This document shows positions 25,618-33,043 of a DNA stretch of 64,000 nt, piece after piece (within the stretch, counting starts at the first letter, position 1; every line of letters begins with the position of its first letter). Source of the stretch: Mucilaginibacter celer (GTDB taxonomy: Bacteria; Bacteroidota; Bacteroidia; Sphingobacteriales; Sphingobacteriaceae); the NCBI RefSeq assembly GCF_003576455.2, contig NZ_CP032869.1:7006001-7070000 (forward strand), in the 5' to 3' direction. A model generated the notes under the pieces. It worked only from the letters and a program-made list of their open reading frames with translations, ran no database searches and had not been told where the DNA came from. Both the position numbers and the translations under genes were made by a program.

Positions 25618-26472
25618 ATGACAACCGCAACTAAAAGGCCCCAGAAGCAAAACAAACAACCAGGAATTGAAGCCAGGATGCACCCGGCCCCCGAATATAT
25701 CAAGGAAACCTATAAACCGGCCGGAAAACTGATAGGTAAAGTTGCCCTAATCACCGGAGGGGATAGTGGCATCGGCCGATCGGTCGCGGTGCATTTCGCA
25801 GAAGAGGGTGCCGATATCGCTATCTTGTATCTGAACGAGGATGTCGACGCCAAAGAAACGCAAAAACTGGTGGAAGCCGCGGGAAAGAAATGCCTGCTGA
25901 TCAAAGGTGATGTAAAAGATGCCGCTTTTTGTAAACGAGCTGTCGAACAAACCGTTAAAGCATTAGGTAAGTTGAATATTCTCGTTAACAATGCCGGTAT
26001 GCAATTCCCTCAAAAAGATGTCAAAGCCATCGACGAAGCGCAATTGGATGTTACTTTCCGTACCAATATCTTCGCGTATTTTTATTTCGCGGAAGCGGCG
26101 CTGGAATATTTGCAAGCAGGGGATTGTATCATCAATACTACCTCGGTTACTGCTTACCGCTCTTCGCCTTCGCTGATTGATTACTCCTCCACGAAAGGGG
26201 CAATAACGACGTTTACCCGTTCGTTAGCAACCAATCTCACTGATAAACATATACGGGTAAATGCAGTAGCGCCCGGACCGGTCTGGACACCACTGATCGT
26301 TTCAACTTTCGACAAGGAAAAGATCAAAAAGTTTGGCAGTGAAACAGCGATGAAAAGGGCAGGGCAACCGTCGGAGCTTGGACCCGCATATGTTTTCCTG
26401 GCTTCGGATGATGCGTCCTTTATTACTGGCCAGGTGATCCATGTTAACGGAGGCGAAGTGGTTAATGGCTAA
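25618..26472 (+). CDS. SDR family oxidoreductase (YdaD/GspA39-like)
   Basis: A 284-residue NAD(P)-dependent dehydrogenase. The cofactor site is VALITGGDSGIGRSVAVHFA (TGxxxGIG), then NILVNNAGMQFPQ, and the catalytic Ser-Tyr-Lys set is NTTSVTAYRSSPSLIDYSST with Tyr and Lys in YSSTKG. It has the long N-terminal arm (PEYIKETYKPAGKLIGK) seen in the general-stress SDR group (B. subtilis YdaD/YhdF). The substrate is unknown. It is a paralogue of the Tat-type SDR at 28312. It begins a cluster with DUF3175 and DUF72. Confidence 0.93.
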   Translation: MTTATKRPQKQNKQPGIEARMHPAPEYIKETYKPAGKLIGKVALITGGDSGIGRSVAVHFAEEGADIAILYLNEDVDAKETQKLVEAAGKKCLLIKGDVKDAAFCKRAVEQTVKALGKLNILVNNAGMQFPQKDVKAIDEAQLDVTFRTNIFAYFYFAEAALEYLQAGDCIINTTSVTAYRSSPSLIDYSSTKGAITTFTRSLATNLTDKHIRVNAVAPGPVWTPLIVSTFDKEKIKKFGSETAMKRAGQPSELGPAYVFLASDDASFITGQVIHVNGGEVVNG

Positions 26473-26501
26473 TGTATAGCAAAATTCGATAACTGAACAT
26501 T

Positions 26502-26783
26502 ATGGCACAGAAAAAATGGTCGGGTGAAGTCACCGAACACAGCGATGCGCTGGATCTGGAAAAGGATATTTTTAAATCAGGCGACCCAGACAAGATCGCT
26601 GCATCATTGAAGCATTCCGCTGAACATAGTGAGCGCCGTAAATCTTCACCTTTTCGCAGTGCGATGTCCATGCTTACCTTTTATGAAAACCGCGCAGGCA
26701 AAAACCTAAGTGATGAGGATAAAAAAGTATTGGAAAAGGCTAAAGACAAATTGAGAGAGTTGTTTGGGAAGCCACATCACTGA
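26502..26783 (+). CDS. DUF3175 family protein
   Basis: A 93-residue protein with the clear family pattern QKKWSGEVTEHSDALDLEKD, IAASLKHSAEHSERRKSSPF and RSAMSMLTFYENRAGKNLSD. It is charged, helical and soluble, with no known function. The stop codon shares one base with the start of the DUF72 gene (TGATG), so the two are co-translated. Genes of this family are frequent in stress-type clusters with SDRs and catalases. Confidence 0.9.
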   Translation: MAQKKWSGEVTEHSDALDLEKDIFKSGDPDKIAASLKHSAEHSERRKSSPFRSAMSMLTFYENRAGKNLSDEDKKVLEKAKDKLRELFGKPHH

Positions 26784-27523
26784 TGCGTAACTTTTACTCC
26801 GGGACCAGCAACCTGGTACTGCCGGTGCCCAATAAAACATTCTTTCCTGAAGCATTTCGTGACCGGACGAGATTGAGTTATTATGCTTCACTATTCAATT
26901 CTGTAGAGATTAATGCCAGCTTTTACAAAATGCCGCGGGCGAAGACGGTCTTGAAATGGTCAGGCGAAGTTCCGGATGATTTTGTCTTTTCTTTTAAGCT
27001 AAACAAAACGGTAACCCATACACTGCAGGGAGCATTTGACGTACAGCCGATTCCTGCATTTATGGATGCGATAGGTGTCACAACCAAACGCGGATGCCTG
27101 TTGATTCAGTTACCGCCAAAATTCAGGCCTGACCTGTTTCAGTTACCCGCATTATTAACGGTATTAAAACCATATGGCTGGCGTATCGCGGTCGAATTTC
27201 GTCAGCCGGACTGGTACACGGACGATGTGTTTGAATTGTTGAACAGTTTTGATGCTGCTTTGGTACTTCATGATTTGCGTAAATCGACAACGCCGCAGGT
27301 ATTCACAGCCAATCATACCTATATCCGTTTTCACGGACCGGAGGATGGTTACCGTGGCAGCTATACTGCTGATTATTTAGAGGAATATGCCAGTTATATA
27401 CAGGGATGGCTGGGCGAAGGAAAGTCAGTATATGCTTATTTTAACAATACTTTGGGAGCGGCTGTACAGGATCTGCAAAACTTGAACCGCCTGGTGTCAG
27501 CGAACTATTTAGAGTTCGAATGA
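26783..27523 (+). CDS. DUF72 family protein (TIM-barrel type)
   Basis: A 246-residue protein with the DUF72 pattern: FYSGTSNLVLPVPNKTFFPE at the N terminus, SYYASLFNSVEINASFYKMP near residue 32, FVFSFKLNKTVTH, then the C-terminal YIRFHGPEDGYRGSYTADYL and VYAYFNNTLGAAVQDL. Family members have a UxuA-like barrel with unknown activity. It overlaps the DUF3175 stop by one base. No signal peptide is present. Confidence 0.92.
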   Translation: MRNFYSGTSNLVLPVPNKTFFPEAFRDRTRLSYYASLFNSVEINASFYKMPRAKTVLKWSGEVPDDFVFSFKLNKTVTHTLQGAFDVQPIPAFMDAIGVTTKRGCLLIQLPPKFRPDLFQLPALLTVLKPYGWRIAVEFRQPDWYTDDVFELLNSFDAALVLHDLRKSTTPQVFTANHTYIRFHGPEDGYRGSYTADYLEEYASYIQGWLGEGKSVYAYFNNTLGAAVQDLQNLNRLVSANYLEFE

Positions 27524-27598
27524 TTTCCTTTTAATTAATTTATTTAAAAACAAAGCTAAATCAATGCTGTTGTTCCATAAAGTAAAAAGATCTAACCT

Positions 27599-28048
27599 AT
27601 GGAAACTAAAACAACTTCAGTTCTGAACGAACTGATCGAAATCAACAACGACCGCGTAGCCGGTTTTGAAAAAGCAATCGCAGATATCAACGATGAAAAC
27701 ATCGACCTGAAAGAACTTTTTCAGCGTTACGCCGCACAAAGCAGGGAGAACAGCCAGGAACTGGCAGCTTTGGTGGGCGCCGAGGGCGACGAAGTGGAAA
27801 CAGGAACCAGCGTAAGCGGCAGCCTGCACCGAGCCTGGATCGATGTAAAATCTATTTTTGGTGGAAGCACACGCGAAAGCATCCTTTCTGAAGCCGAACG
27901 TGGCGAGGATGCCATCAAAAAGGCTTACCGTGAAGCATTGGAGGACACGGAACTGAACGCTACTGCACGGGAAACCATTACCCGCCAGCAAAGCGGGATC
28001 AATGCCGCACATGACGAAGTGAAAGCTTTGCGGGACGCGTCAAAATAA
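27599..28048 (+). CDS. DUF2383 / PA2169 family four-helix-bundle protein
   Basis: A 149-residue soluble protein resembling ferritin-like bundles. Visible pattern: SVLNELIEINNDRVAGFEKA, LFQRYAAQSRENSQELAAL and GSLHRAWIDVKSIFGGSTRE, then SILSEAERGEDAIKKAYREA. It may have a metal or oxygen-related role but none is shown. It ends in front of a strong hairpin terminator and is separated by 75 bp from the DUF72 gene. Confidence 0.9.
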   Translation: METKTTSVLNELIEINNDRVAGFEKAIADINDENIDLKELFQRYAAQSRENSQELAALVGAEGDEVETGTSVSGSLHRAWIDVKSIFGGSTRESILSEAERGEDAIKKAYREALEDTELNATARETITRQQSGINAAHDEVKALRDASK

Positions 28049-28065
28049 TTCGGATATGACTGAAT

Positions 28066-28096
28066 AAAGGAGCTGCCGATGGCAGCTCCTTTTGTT
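28066..28096 (+). terminator. Rho-independent terminator after the DUF2383 gene
   Basis: AAAGGAGCTGCC (28066-28077) and GGCAGCTCCTTT (28081-28092) form a perfect 12-bp stem with a 3-base loop, followed by TTTGTTTG. Confidence 0.88.
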
Positions 28097-28133
28097 TGTG
28101 AGCATTTAAAGATCATTTTAACAATTTTTTATC

Positions 28134-28310
28134 ATGGCAAAATATTCAGAGAAAGCGCAGGACAAGGTCCATAAAGCATTACACGAGGAAAAGGAAGGTA
28201 AACTGAAAAGCGGAAGTGGTAGAAAGGTGACCTCCCGCAAACAGGCCATCGCGATCGGTCTGTCCGAAGCCCGGAAAGAGGGTGCCAAAGTCCCTAAAAA
28301 GAAAGACTGA
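28134..28310 (+). CDS. DUF6496 small basic protein, 58 aa
   Basis: A short lysine-rich protein: MAKYSEKAQDKVHKALHEEK, GKLKSGSGRKVTSRKQAIAI and GLSEARKEGAKVPKKKD. The RKQAIAIGLSEARKEGAKVP run is the DUF6496 signature, a family seen in desiccation or radiation stress clusters; its function is not known to me. It ends one base before the start codon of the Tat SDR, so the two are likely one operon. Confidence 0.87.
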   Translation: MAKYSEKAQDKVHKALHEEKEGKLKSGSGRKVTSRKQAIAIGLSEARKEGAKVPKKKD

Positions 28311-28311
28311 C

Positions 28312-29310
28312 ATGGACAGTGAAAATAAAATGACCCGTCGGCAACTGGTTACCGGGTTAGGCACCACGCTGGCTGCCGCTGCGGCAGCGCCGGCCTTTGC
28401 GGCCATTAAAAACGAACCTATGGAAAATACAAAATTGGAAGATCCGACCAGTAAATATCCCAAACCTCCCTTCATGGAGCAAACACAGGAATGGCCCGGG
28501 CTCGCAAGTAAAATGAAGCCCAGACCGGATCACGGAGAAACGAGCTACAAGGGCTCCGGAAGGTTAAAGGGAAGAAAGGCATTGATCACCGGCGGGGATT
28601 CCGGCATGGGCCGGGCTGCCGCAATCGCCTACGCGCGTGAAGGAGCAGATGTCGCGATCAATTATTATCCCACGGAAGAACCGGATGCGAAGGAAGTGAT
28701 CGAACTGATGAAAAAAGAAGGCGTGAAAGCGATTGCCATACCAGGCGACCTACGGGACGAAAATTTTTGCAGGAAAATGGTCGAAGAAGCAGTCCGTCAA
28801 TTAGGGGGACTGGATATCCTGGTCAATAACGCAGGCCGTCAGCAATCGCATCAATCCATTATGGATATCTCTTCAGAACAATTTGACTGGACGATGAAGA
28901 CCAATATTTACGCGCCCTTCTGGACCATCAAAGCGGCACTGCCGCATTTATTGCCCGGTTCGGTAATCATCGGAACAACTTCAGAGCAGGCATACGACCC
29001 TTCACCCGACCTGTATGACTATGCCCAGACCAAGGCCGCAACCATGAACTATATCAAGTCGCTCGCCAAGCAATTGGGGCCCAAAGGGATCCGTGTCAAT
29101 GGCGTTGCCCCCGGGCCGATCTGGACACCCTTACAGGTGAGCGGCGGTGCGTCCATGGAAAAACTCAAACAGTTCGGCGGCCAGACGCCGTTGGGAAGGC
29201 CGGGGCAGCCTGCTGAATTGGCATCGATCTATGTACAACTGGCGGCCAGCGATGCCAGCTACGCGGCCGGCCAGGTTTACGGATCATCCGGGGGAGCCGG
29301 ACAGCCCTGA
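28312..29310 (+). CDS. SDR family oxidoreductase with Tat-type signal
   Basis: A 332-residue dehydrogenase. The N terminus has a twin-arginine pattern, MTRRQLVTGLG, then an alanine-rich hydrophobic stretch (TTLAAAAAAPAFA), so it is probably exported to the periplasm folded with its cofactor. The SDR core has ALITGGDSGMGRAAAIAYAR, DILVNNAGRQQSH and the Tyr/Lys site in LYDYAQTKAATMNYIKS. It is a close relative of the SDR at 25618. ATG 28312 was chosen because it lies directly after the DUF6496 stop. Substrate unknown. Confidence 0.9.
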   Translation: MDSENKMTRRQLVTGLGTTLAAAAAAPAFAAIKNEPMENTKLEDPTSKYPKPPFMEQTQEWPGLASKMKPRPDHGETSYKGSGRLKGRKALITGGDSGMGRAAAIAYAREGADVAINYYPTEEPDAKEVIELMKKEGVKAIAIPGDLRDENFCRKMVEEAVRQLGGLDILVNNAGRQQSHQSIMDISSEQFDWTMKTNIYAPFWTIKAALPHLLPGSVIIGTTSEQAYDPSPDLYDYAQTKAATMNYIKSLAKQLGPKGIRVNGVAPGPIWTPLQVSGGASMEKLKQFGGQTPLGRPGQPAELASIYVQLAASDASYAAGQVYGSSGGAGQP

Positions 29311-29381
29311 CCGTCAGGCGGGGTCGGTGCAACGCAGGCCCCGCGTTCAAGCTTATTCAACCTATATAAACCCATCTACCT

Positions 29382-30047
29382 ATGAAAGCATTCATTATCA
29401 ACTGTACACTGAAACGGCGTCCAGGTTTTTCAAACACCGAAGCGCTCGCAGAAAAAGCAGCCGGGCAATTTGCGGAACTCGGGGTAAAGACAGAAATCAT
29501 CCGTTTGAACGATTACCAGGTATTGACCGGAAACAGCTCCGACGAAGGGGACGGTGACGAATGGTCGCAGATCCTGGAAAAGATCAAAGACTGTAACATC
29601 TTCATCATCGCCACCCCGGTATGGATGGGCCATTTAGCCTCTACCGCTCAAAAAGTGATCGAACGGCTTGATGCCATTTTCAGGGATGAAGGCCTGGCGG
29701 ATAAAACCACCGGTCAGTACATGCCCTATAATAAAGTTGGCGGTTGCCTGGTTACGGGGAATGAAGATGGCGCGCACAGTTGCGCGGCCCAGGTACTCTG
29801 GTCTTTACAGGAAGTAGGTTTCACGATCCCACCAAATGTTAATGCGTATTGGGTGGGCAAGGCAGGTGGCGAGAAAGATTACGTCGAAGCGGGAGGGGAA
29901 CGGTTCCTGTACACGAATAAAAGCCTGCGTTACATGACCGGCAACTTAGCTTTTATGGCCAAACTGCTGTATGAAAATCCGATTACGACTAACCTGAATG
30001 ATGCGGCAAAAAAAGCCGAAGCAGAAAGCGATCAGGAAGAAGCATAA
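29382..30047 (+). CDS. Flavodoxin-like NAD(P)H-dependent FMN reductase family protein
   Basis: A 221-residue protein with a flavodoxin fold: KAFIINCTLKRRPGFSNTEA (phosphate loop), NIFIIATPVWMGHLASTAQ (isoalloxazine contact region) and GGCLVTGNEDGAHSCAAQVL. It resembles the WrbA/NQO-type or arsH-type reductases in outline. The substrate is unknown. It begins after a 71-bp gap from the SDR and precedes the cupin gene by 8 bp, so these form a unit. A role in redox stress is inferred from context. Confidence 0.85.
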   Translation: MKAFIINCTLKRRPGFSNTEALAEKAAGQFAELGVKTEIIRLNDYQVLTGNSSDEGDGDEWSQILEKIKDCNIFIIATPVWMGHLASTAQKVIERLDAIFRDEGLADKTTGQYMPYNKVGGCLVTGNEDGAHSCAAQVLWSLQEVGFTIPPNVNAYWVGKAGGEKDYVEAGGERFLYTNKSLRYMTGNLAFMAKLLYENPITTNLNDAAKKAEAESDQEEA

Positions 30048-30055
30048 GCTAAAAT

Positions 30056-30568
30056 ATGGTACAGGAAATTTACATCCGGGATGACGGGATTTTTCCCGGG
30101 AACAGCTTACCGGCGCTGTTGTATAAACAAGCATTGGATATTCCTTTGATTTTTGCGGCAGCATATGTCCAAAGCCAATTTGCGGAACATAATTGGACAA
30201 ATAGCTGGGACGCGGGAATTTTTACCTTTCACCATTACCATAGCATTACGCATGAAGTGTTGGGTATATATTCCGGGAAAGCGCAGGCACAGCTGGGAGG
30301 AGATCATGGGCCCGTACTGATTCTTGAAAAGGGCGATGTACTCGTAATTCCTGCCGGAGTGGCACACAGGAATTTAAATGAAAAAAACGCTATCGCGGTA
30401 GTGGGTGCTTATCCGGAAGGCATGGATTATGATATGAATTACGGCAAGCCGGGTGAACGGCCTGATGCCGATCGGCGCATTGCACAGGTCCCTATGCCGG
30501 AAAACGACCCCCTTAGCGGACGTACTGGCGAGCTGATCAGGACATGGTCGATAAAGCAATGGTTATAA
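30056..30568 (+). CDS. Cupin-domain protein
   Basis: A 170-residue single-cupin protein. The barrel has motif 1 HHYHSITHEVLGIYSGKAQA and motif 2 GDVLVIPAGVAHRN, giving the His/Glu residues for a metal site. The N terminus, which starts MVQEIYIRDDGIFPGNSLPA, and the LALYKQ-like helix are family features of the YjlB group of cupins. Function unknown. It is tightly placed between the flavin reductase (8 bp) and DoxX-like genes (9 bp). Confidence 0.9.
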   Translation: MVQEIYIRDDGIFPGNSLPALLYKQALDIPLIFAAAYVQSQFAEHNWTNSWDAGIFTFHHYHSITHEVLGIYSGKAQAQLGGDHGPVLILEKGDVLVIPAGVAHRNLNEKNAIAVVGAYPEGMDYDMNYGKPGERPDADRRIAQVPMPENDPLSGRTGELIRTWSIKQWL

Positions 30569-30577
30569 TTATACCTC

Positions 30578-30964
30578 ATGGAAAAACAAAAGATCAAAAA
30601 AATAGTCAGAATTGCCCTTGGAGCTAACCTGGTGATCGCAGGGATCAGTCACCTCACTTTTGCCCGTAAAGCTTTCCGGGCCCAGGTTCCCAAGTGGGTG
30701 CCATTGAAAAAAGACGATACGGTATTGTATTCAGGTTTTGCAGAGATTGCCCTTGGCAGCGCACTGATCTTTACACCGGAGAAATACGCGGAAAGTACAG
30801 GTAAATTGGCCGCAGCATTCTTTGTGGCAGTATTTCCGGGCAATATTGCGCAATACACTAATCACCGCGACGCTTTTGGATTGGATACGGACCACAAAAG
30901 ACTGGCCCGTTTATTCTTCCAGCCCCTGCTGGTTTTATGGGCCTTAAAAAGCACTTCTAAATAG
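30578..30964 (+). CDS. DoxX-like membrane protein
   Basis: A 128-residue protein with about four hydrophobic helices: VRIALGANLVIAGISHLTF, then GFAEIALGSALIF, then KLAAAFFVAVFPGNIAQYTN and a C-terminal LARLFFQPLLVLWALKS. The lengths and the spacing fit the DoxX/DUF-type small membrane family, and the FPGNIAQY motif is typical. It follows the cupin gene after 9 bp, so the three genes form one operon. Electron transfer or membrane redox roles are only suggested by relatives. Confidence 0.8.
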   Translation: MEKQKIKKIVRIALGANLVIAGISHLTFARKAFRAQVPKWVPLKKDDTVLYSGFAEIALGSALIFTPEKYAESTGKLAAAFFVAVFPGNIAQYTNHRDAFGLDTDHKRLARLFFQPLLVLWALKSTSK

Positions 30965-30970
30965 AACACA

Positions 30971-31030
30971 ATGGCGGACAAAAGAAATGAGTTGCCGAAC
31001 ATAATCGACCAATTTAAAGATTACGTATGA
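30971..31030 (+). CDS. Possible 19-aa upstream mini-gene
   Basis: ATG 30971 opens a short frame reading MADKRNELPNIIDQFKDYV. Its stop overlaps the start of the next gene (ATGA at 31027-31030), as in coupled translation. A short coding frame this size could occur by chance; the coupling is the only support. Confidence 0.3.
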   Translation: MADKRNELPNIIDQFKDYV

Positions 31031-31293
31031 AAAGCCCAGATGACGAAGGTATGGAAGGCAAGGGTATGGGTGGCCATAATTTCGGGCATAACAATATAAC
31101 CAAAGCGGGCAATGATGAAGCAAATCCCTCACAAATGGCGGGAAATAACAATGCCTACTTCAATCGTACTCAACCAGCTGAAAAGCACCCCGAAAATAAC
31201 AATTTCAAAGTGCCCGGTCAGGAAGAAGAGGCTGACTACAATATTCTATCAAGATGTTATCGGATTGAATGCAAGCTCGATCGACAGCTCTGA
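31027..31293 (+). CDS. Hypothetical polar protein, 88 aa, Gly/Asn-rich
   Basis: An unrecognised low-complexity polar protein: MKSPDDEGMEGKGMGGHNFG, HNNITKAGNDEANPSQMAGN and NNAYFNRTQPAEKHPENNNF. It has no hydrophobic stretches and is probably disordered. Its last 45 bases overlap the 3' end of the integrase gene on the other strand, so its C terminus (ILSRCYRIECKLDRQL) may be an artefact of read-through past the original end of the gene. It is the last gene of the stress cluster before the integrase. Confidence 0.5.
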   Translation: MKSPDDEGMEGKGMGGHNFGHNNITKAGNDEANPSQMAGNNNAYFNRTQPAEKHPENNNFKVPGQEEEADYNILSRCYRIECKLDRQL

Positions 31294-32568
31294 CTTCGAT
31301 AATTTTCTTAGTCGTTTCGTTTTTAGAAGTTTTATTGTTCCTTCCTGCACCTCATCGATAATCTTCCAATTCTTCGAAATGTAAATGTCAGTTACGTCAT
31401 TTGATAAGTCCTTGTGGTTTAAGGCGAGCGCAACGTCATCTTTACTAAATCTACAGATATTTCTTGCCCAATCTCCAAAGGCATGCCTTGCATCATAAAA
31501 TTCCAAATTAGGGATCCCTGTTTGGAGCCCTATTCTGCGCATACCAATGCTTAGCGCACGATCAAGTGTGTTATGAGTCGAATATCGGCATTGCAGTTTT
31601 CCGGCGTACTTGATGTAAAGTTCGTGCGCTTCCGGCGGAACCCCAATGCTAATGAATGCCTTATCTTTCCTCCTGGTCCTTGTCTTTGATCTATTGTAAT
31701 TAACCCTTGAAAGAAATCTTTGGCTATTTGAAAGCTGATACAAATCAACAGCGTTCATGCCGCACAAATAAAAACTCAGCATAAATAAATCCTTCGCTAT
31801 TTCCATTCGGGTATTCTCAGGTACAGCCAGGTTTTTGATTGCTAATACTTGTTCGATAGTTAGTTTCGGCTTTTGATTTTCCGGAACTTCAAGGATTTTA
31901 TATTTTTTAAATGGATAATGTTTAATAATGGTAATCCCCAGGTTTTCATCGTTATAAAAGTCGGTAGCATTATTGAACAGGATCCGTAAATCGCGCATGT
32001 GATTGTGTAATCCCGTGTCGGATAATCCGTTTACTATCCGTGGGAGCGGTCTTTTGAATTGATCAAGCCTGATGATGCGCCTCTCCTTTTTAAGGTACCG
32101 TTCGTATTCAACTAACATGTTTGCCTGTATTTCAGTTATTGGTATCACTTCCGTCTCAAAATAGTCTTTTAAGCTATTGACCACAGTTTGCATATTTGCG
32201 GCGCTCGCTTTTCTTTTCGCTTTTTTTAAGATCTCAATTTGATTGTTACCAATTTTGATAATATCAACCTCATCTGCGCTTTGAATACTTTCGCCTTCCA
32301 GGTGTTTTTTCAGGCGCGTTACGTCGTAAAGGGACAGCCGATTCCCAAGTTCGCTGATCTTCCGACGGTACTCTATGAGTGTCGGCGCGATCAGATCTAA
32401 AATGAACTGATCTTTAATCGTAAAGTCTTTTTTAATTTGTCTGACGCCGATATAATGCGGCGTCTTAATGTAGCGGGTTTTGCCTTTGTGATTTACGCTA
32501 ATTTTAACATTCCAAGTTCCATCACTTTTTTGTTCTAAGGGTATGATAACCCCACGTACAGTTGCCAT
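31249..32568 (-). CDS. Tyrosine recombinase/integrase (phage_int_SAM type)
   Basis: A 439-residue site-specific recombinase. The N-terminal arm starts MATVRGVIIPLEQKSDGTWN, followed by a SAM-like domain (about 105-210) and a catalytic domain (about 225-425). The catalytic pattern is YDARHAFGDWARN (Arg and His), ALALNHKDLSNDVTDIYISK with the second His and nucleophile Tyr, and the helix FMLSFYLCGMNAVDLYQL, where the usual first Arg is replaced (reads C-G-M-N). This replacement occurs in some Bacteroidota relatives. The gene starts 197 bp from the 3' end of tRNA-Phe and points away from it, typical for island integrases. Confidence 0.92.
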   Translation of the reverse strand: MATVRGVIIPLEQKSDGTWNVKISVNHKGKTRYIKTPHYIGVRQIKKDFTIKDQFILDLIAPTLIEYRRKISELGNRLSLYDVTRLKKHLEGESIQSADEVDIIKIGNNQIEILKKAKRKASAANMQTVVNSLKDYFETEVIPITEIQANMLVEYERYLKKERRIIRLDQFKRPLPRIVNGLSDTGLHNHMRDLRILFNNATDFYNDENLGITIIKHYPFKKYKILEVPENQKPKLTIEQVLAIKNLAVPENTRMEIAKDLFMLSFYLCGMNAVDLYQLSNSQRFLSRVNYNRSKTRTRRKDKAFISIGVPPEAHELYIKYAGKLQCRYSTHNTLDRALSIGMRRIGLQTGIPNLEFYDARHAFGDWARNICRFSKDDVALALNHKDLSNDVTDIYISKNWKIIDEVQEGTIKLLKTKRLRKLSKSELSIELAFNPITS

Positions 32569-32722
32569 TAGATCAAAAGTTTAGCAACCGAAATAGCCTC
32601 AAAAAATTCTCAATTATTTCTCGATTTTTTTTCGGTTAATTCAACAAAAGAATCTGTTTAACTGCTAATCCCTTGATTAAGCGAACATAGAAGAGTAACG
32701 TAAAAAATACGCCTTTTAAAGC

Positions 32723-32758
32723 AAAAAAGGCCATTTTCGAGCGAAAATGACCTTTTTT
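32723..32758 (-). terminator. Terminator after tRNA-Phe
   Basis: AAAAAAGG-CATTTTCG and GAAAATG-CCTTTTTT form a long stem (32723-32758) around AGC, with one mismatch. It is just beyond the tRNA 3' end on its strand, and works in either direction. Confidence 0.8.
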
Positions 32759-32764
32759 ATGCTG

Positions 32765-32837
32765 TGGTACCAACTGGGATCGAACCAGTGACACAAGGAT
32801 TTTCAGTCCTTTGCTCTACCATCTGAGCTATGGTACC
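32765..32837 (-). tRNA. tRNA-Phe (anticodon GAA)
   Basis: A 73-nt cloverleaf on the minus strand. The acceptor ends are GGTACCA and TGGTACC with discriminator A; the anticodon loop is CTGAAAA with GAA; the T arm is CTGGTTCGATCCCAG. CCA is not encoded. The D arm has the expected GCTCAGATGGTAGAGC. Its 3' end faces the integrase gene, so it is the likely attachment site of the island to the left. Confidence 0.97.
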
Positions 32838-32862
32838 AAACCGTTCCCGTGATTGGGGAGTG

Positions 32863-32870
32863 CAAATGTA
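32863..32870 (-). promoter_or_regulatory. Putative -7 box of tRNA-Phe
   Basis: TACATTTG on the minus strand (CAAATGTA on plus) matches TAnnTTTG and lies 26 bases before the tRNA 5' end. Confidence 0.5.
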
Positions 32871-33013
32871 GTGTCTTTTTTTAAGTTTGAAAATTTTTTT
32901 TGCAAAAAGATGGGATAATTCATCGTTTTTGAATTAACTGTTCAGGAAATCAGCTAATTAATTTTCAAATATTTTTTCGGTATCAAAACATTTCGGGCTT
33001 TGAACAATTCATT

Positions 33014-33021
33014 TAACTTTG
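33014..33021 (+). promoter_or_regulatory. Putative -7 box before the iron-sulfur pair
   Basis: TAACTTTG matches TAnnTTTG and lies 22 bases before ATG 33044. A TTTC-type element lies near the -33 position. Confidence 0.5.
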
Positions 33022-33043
33022 AACAAATTACTATGCACGCATA

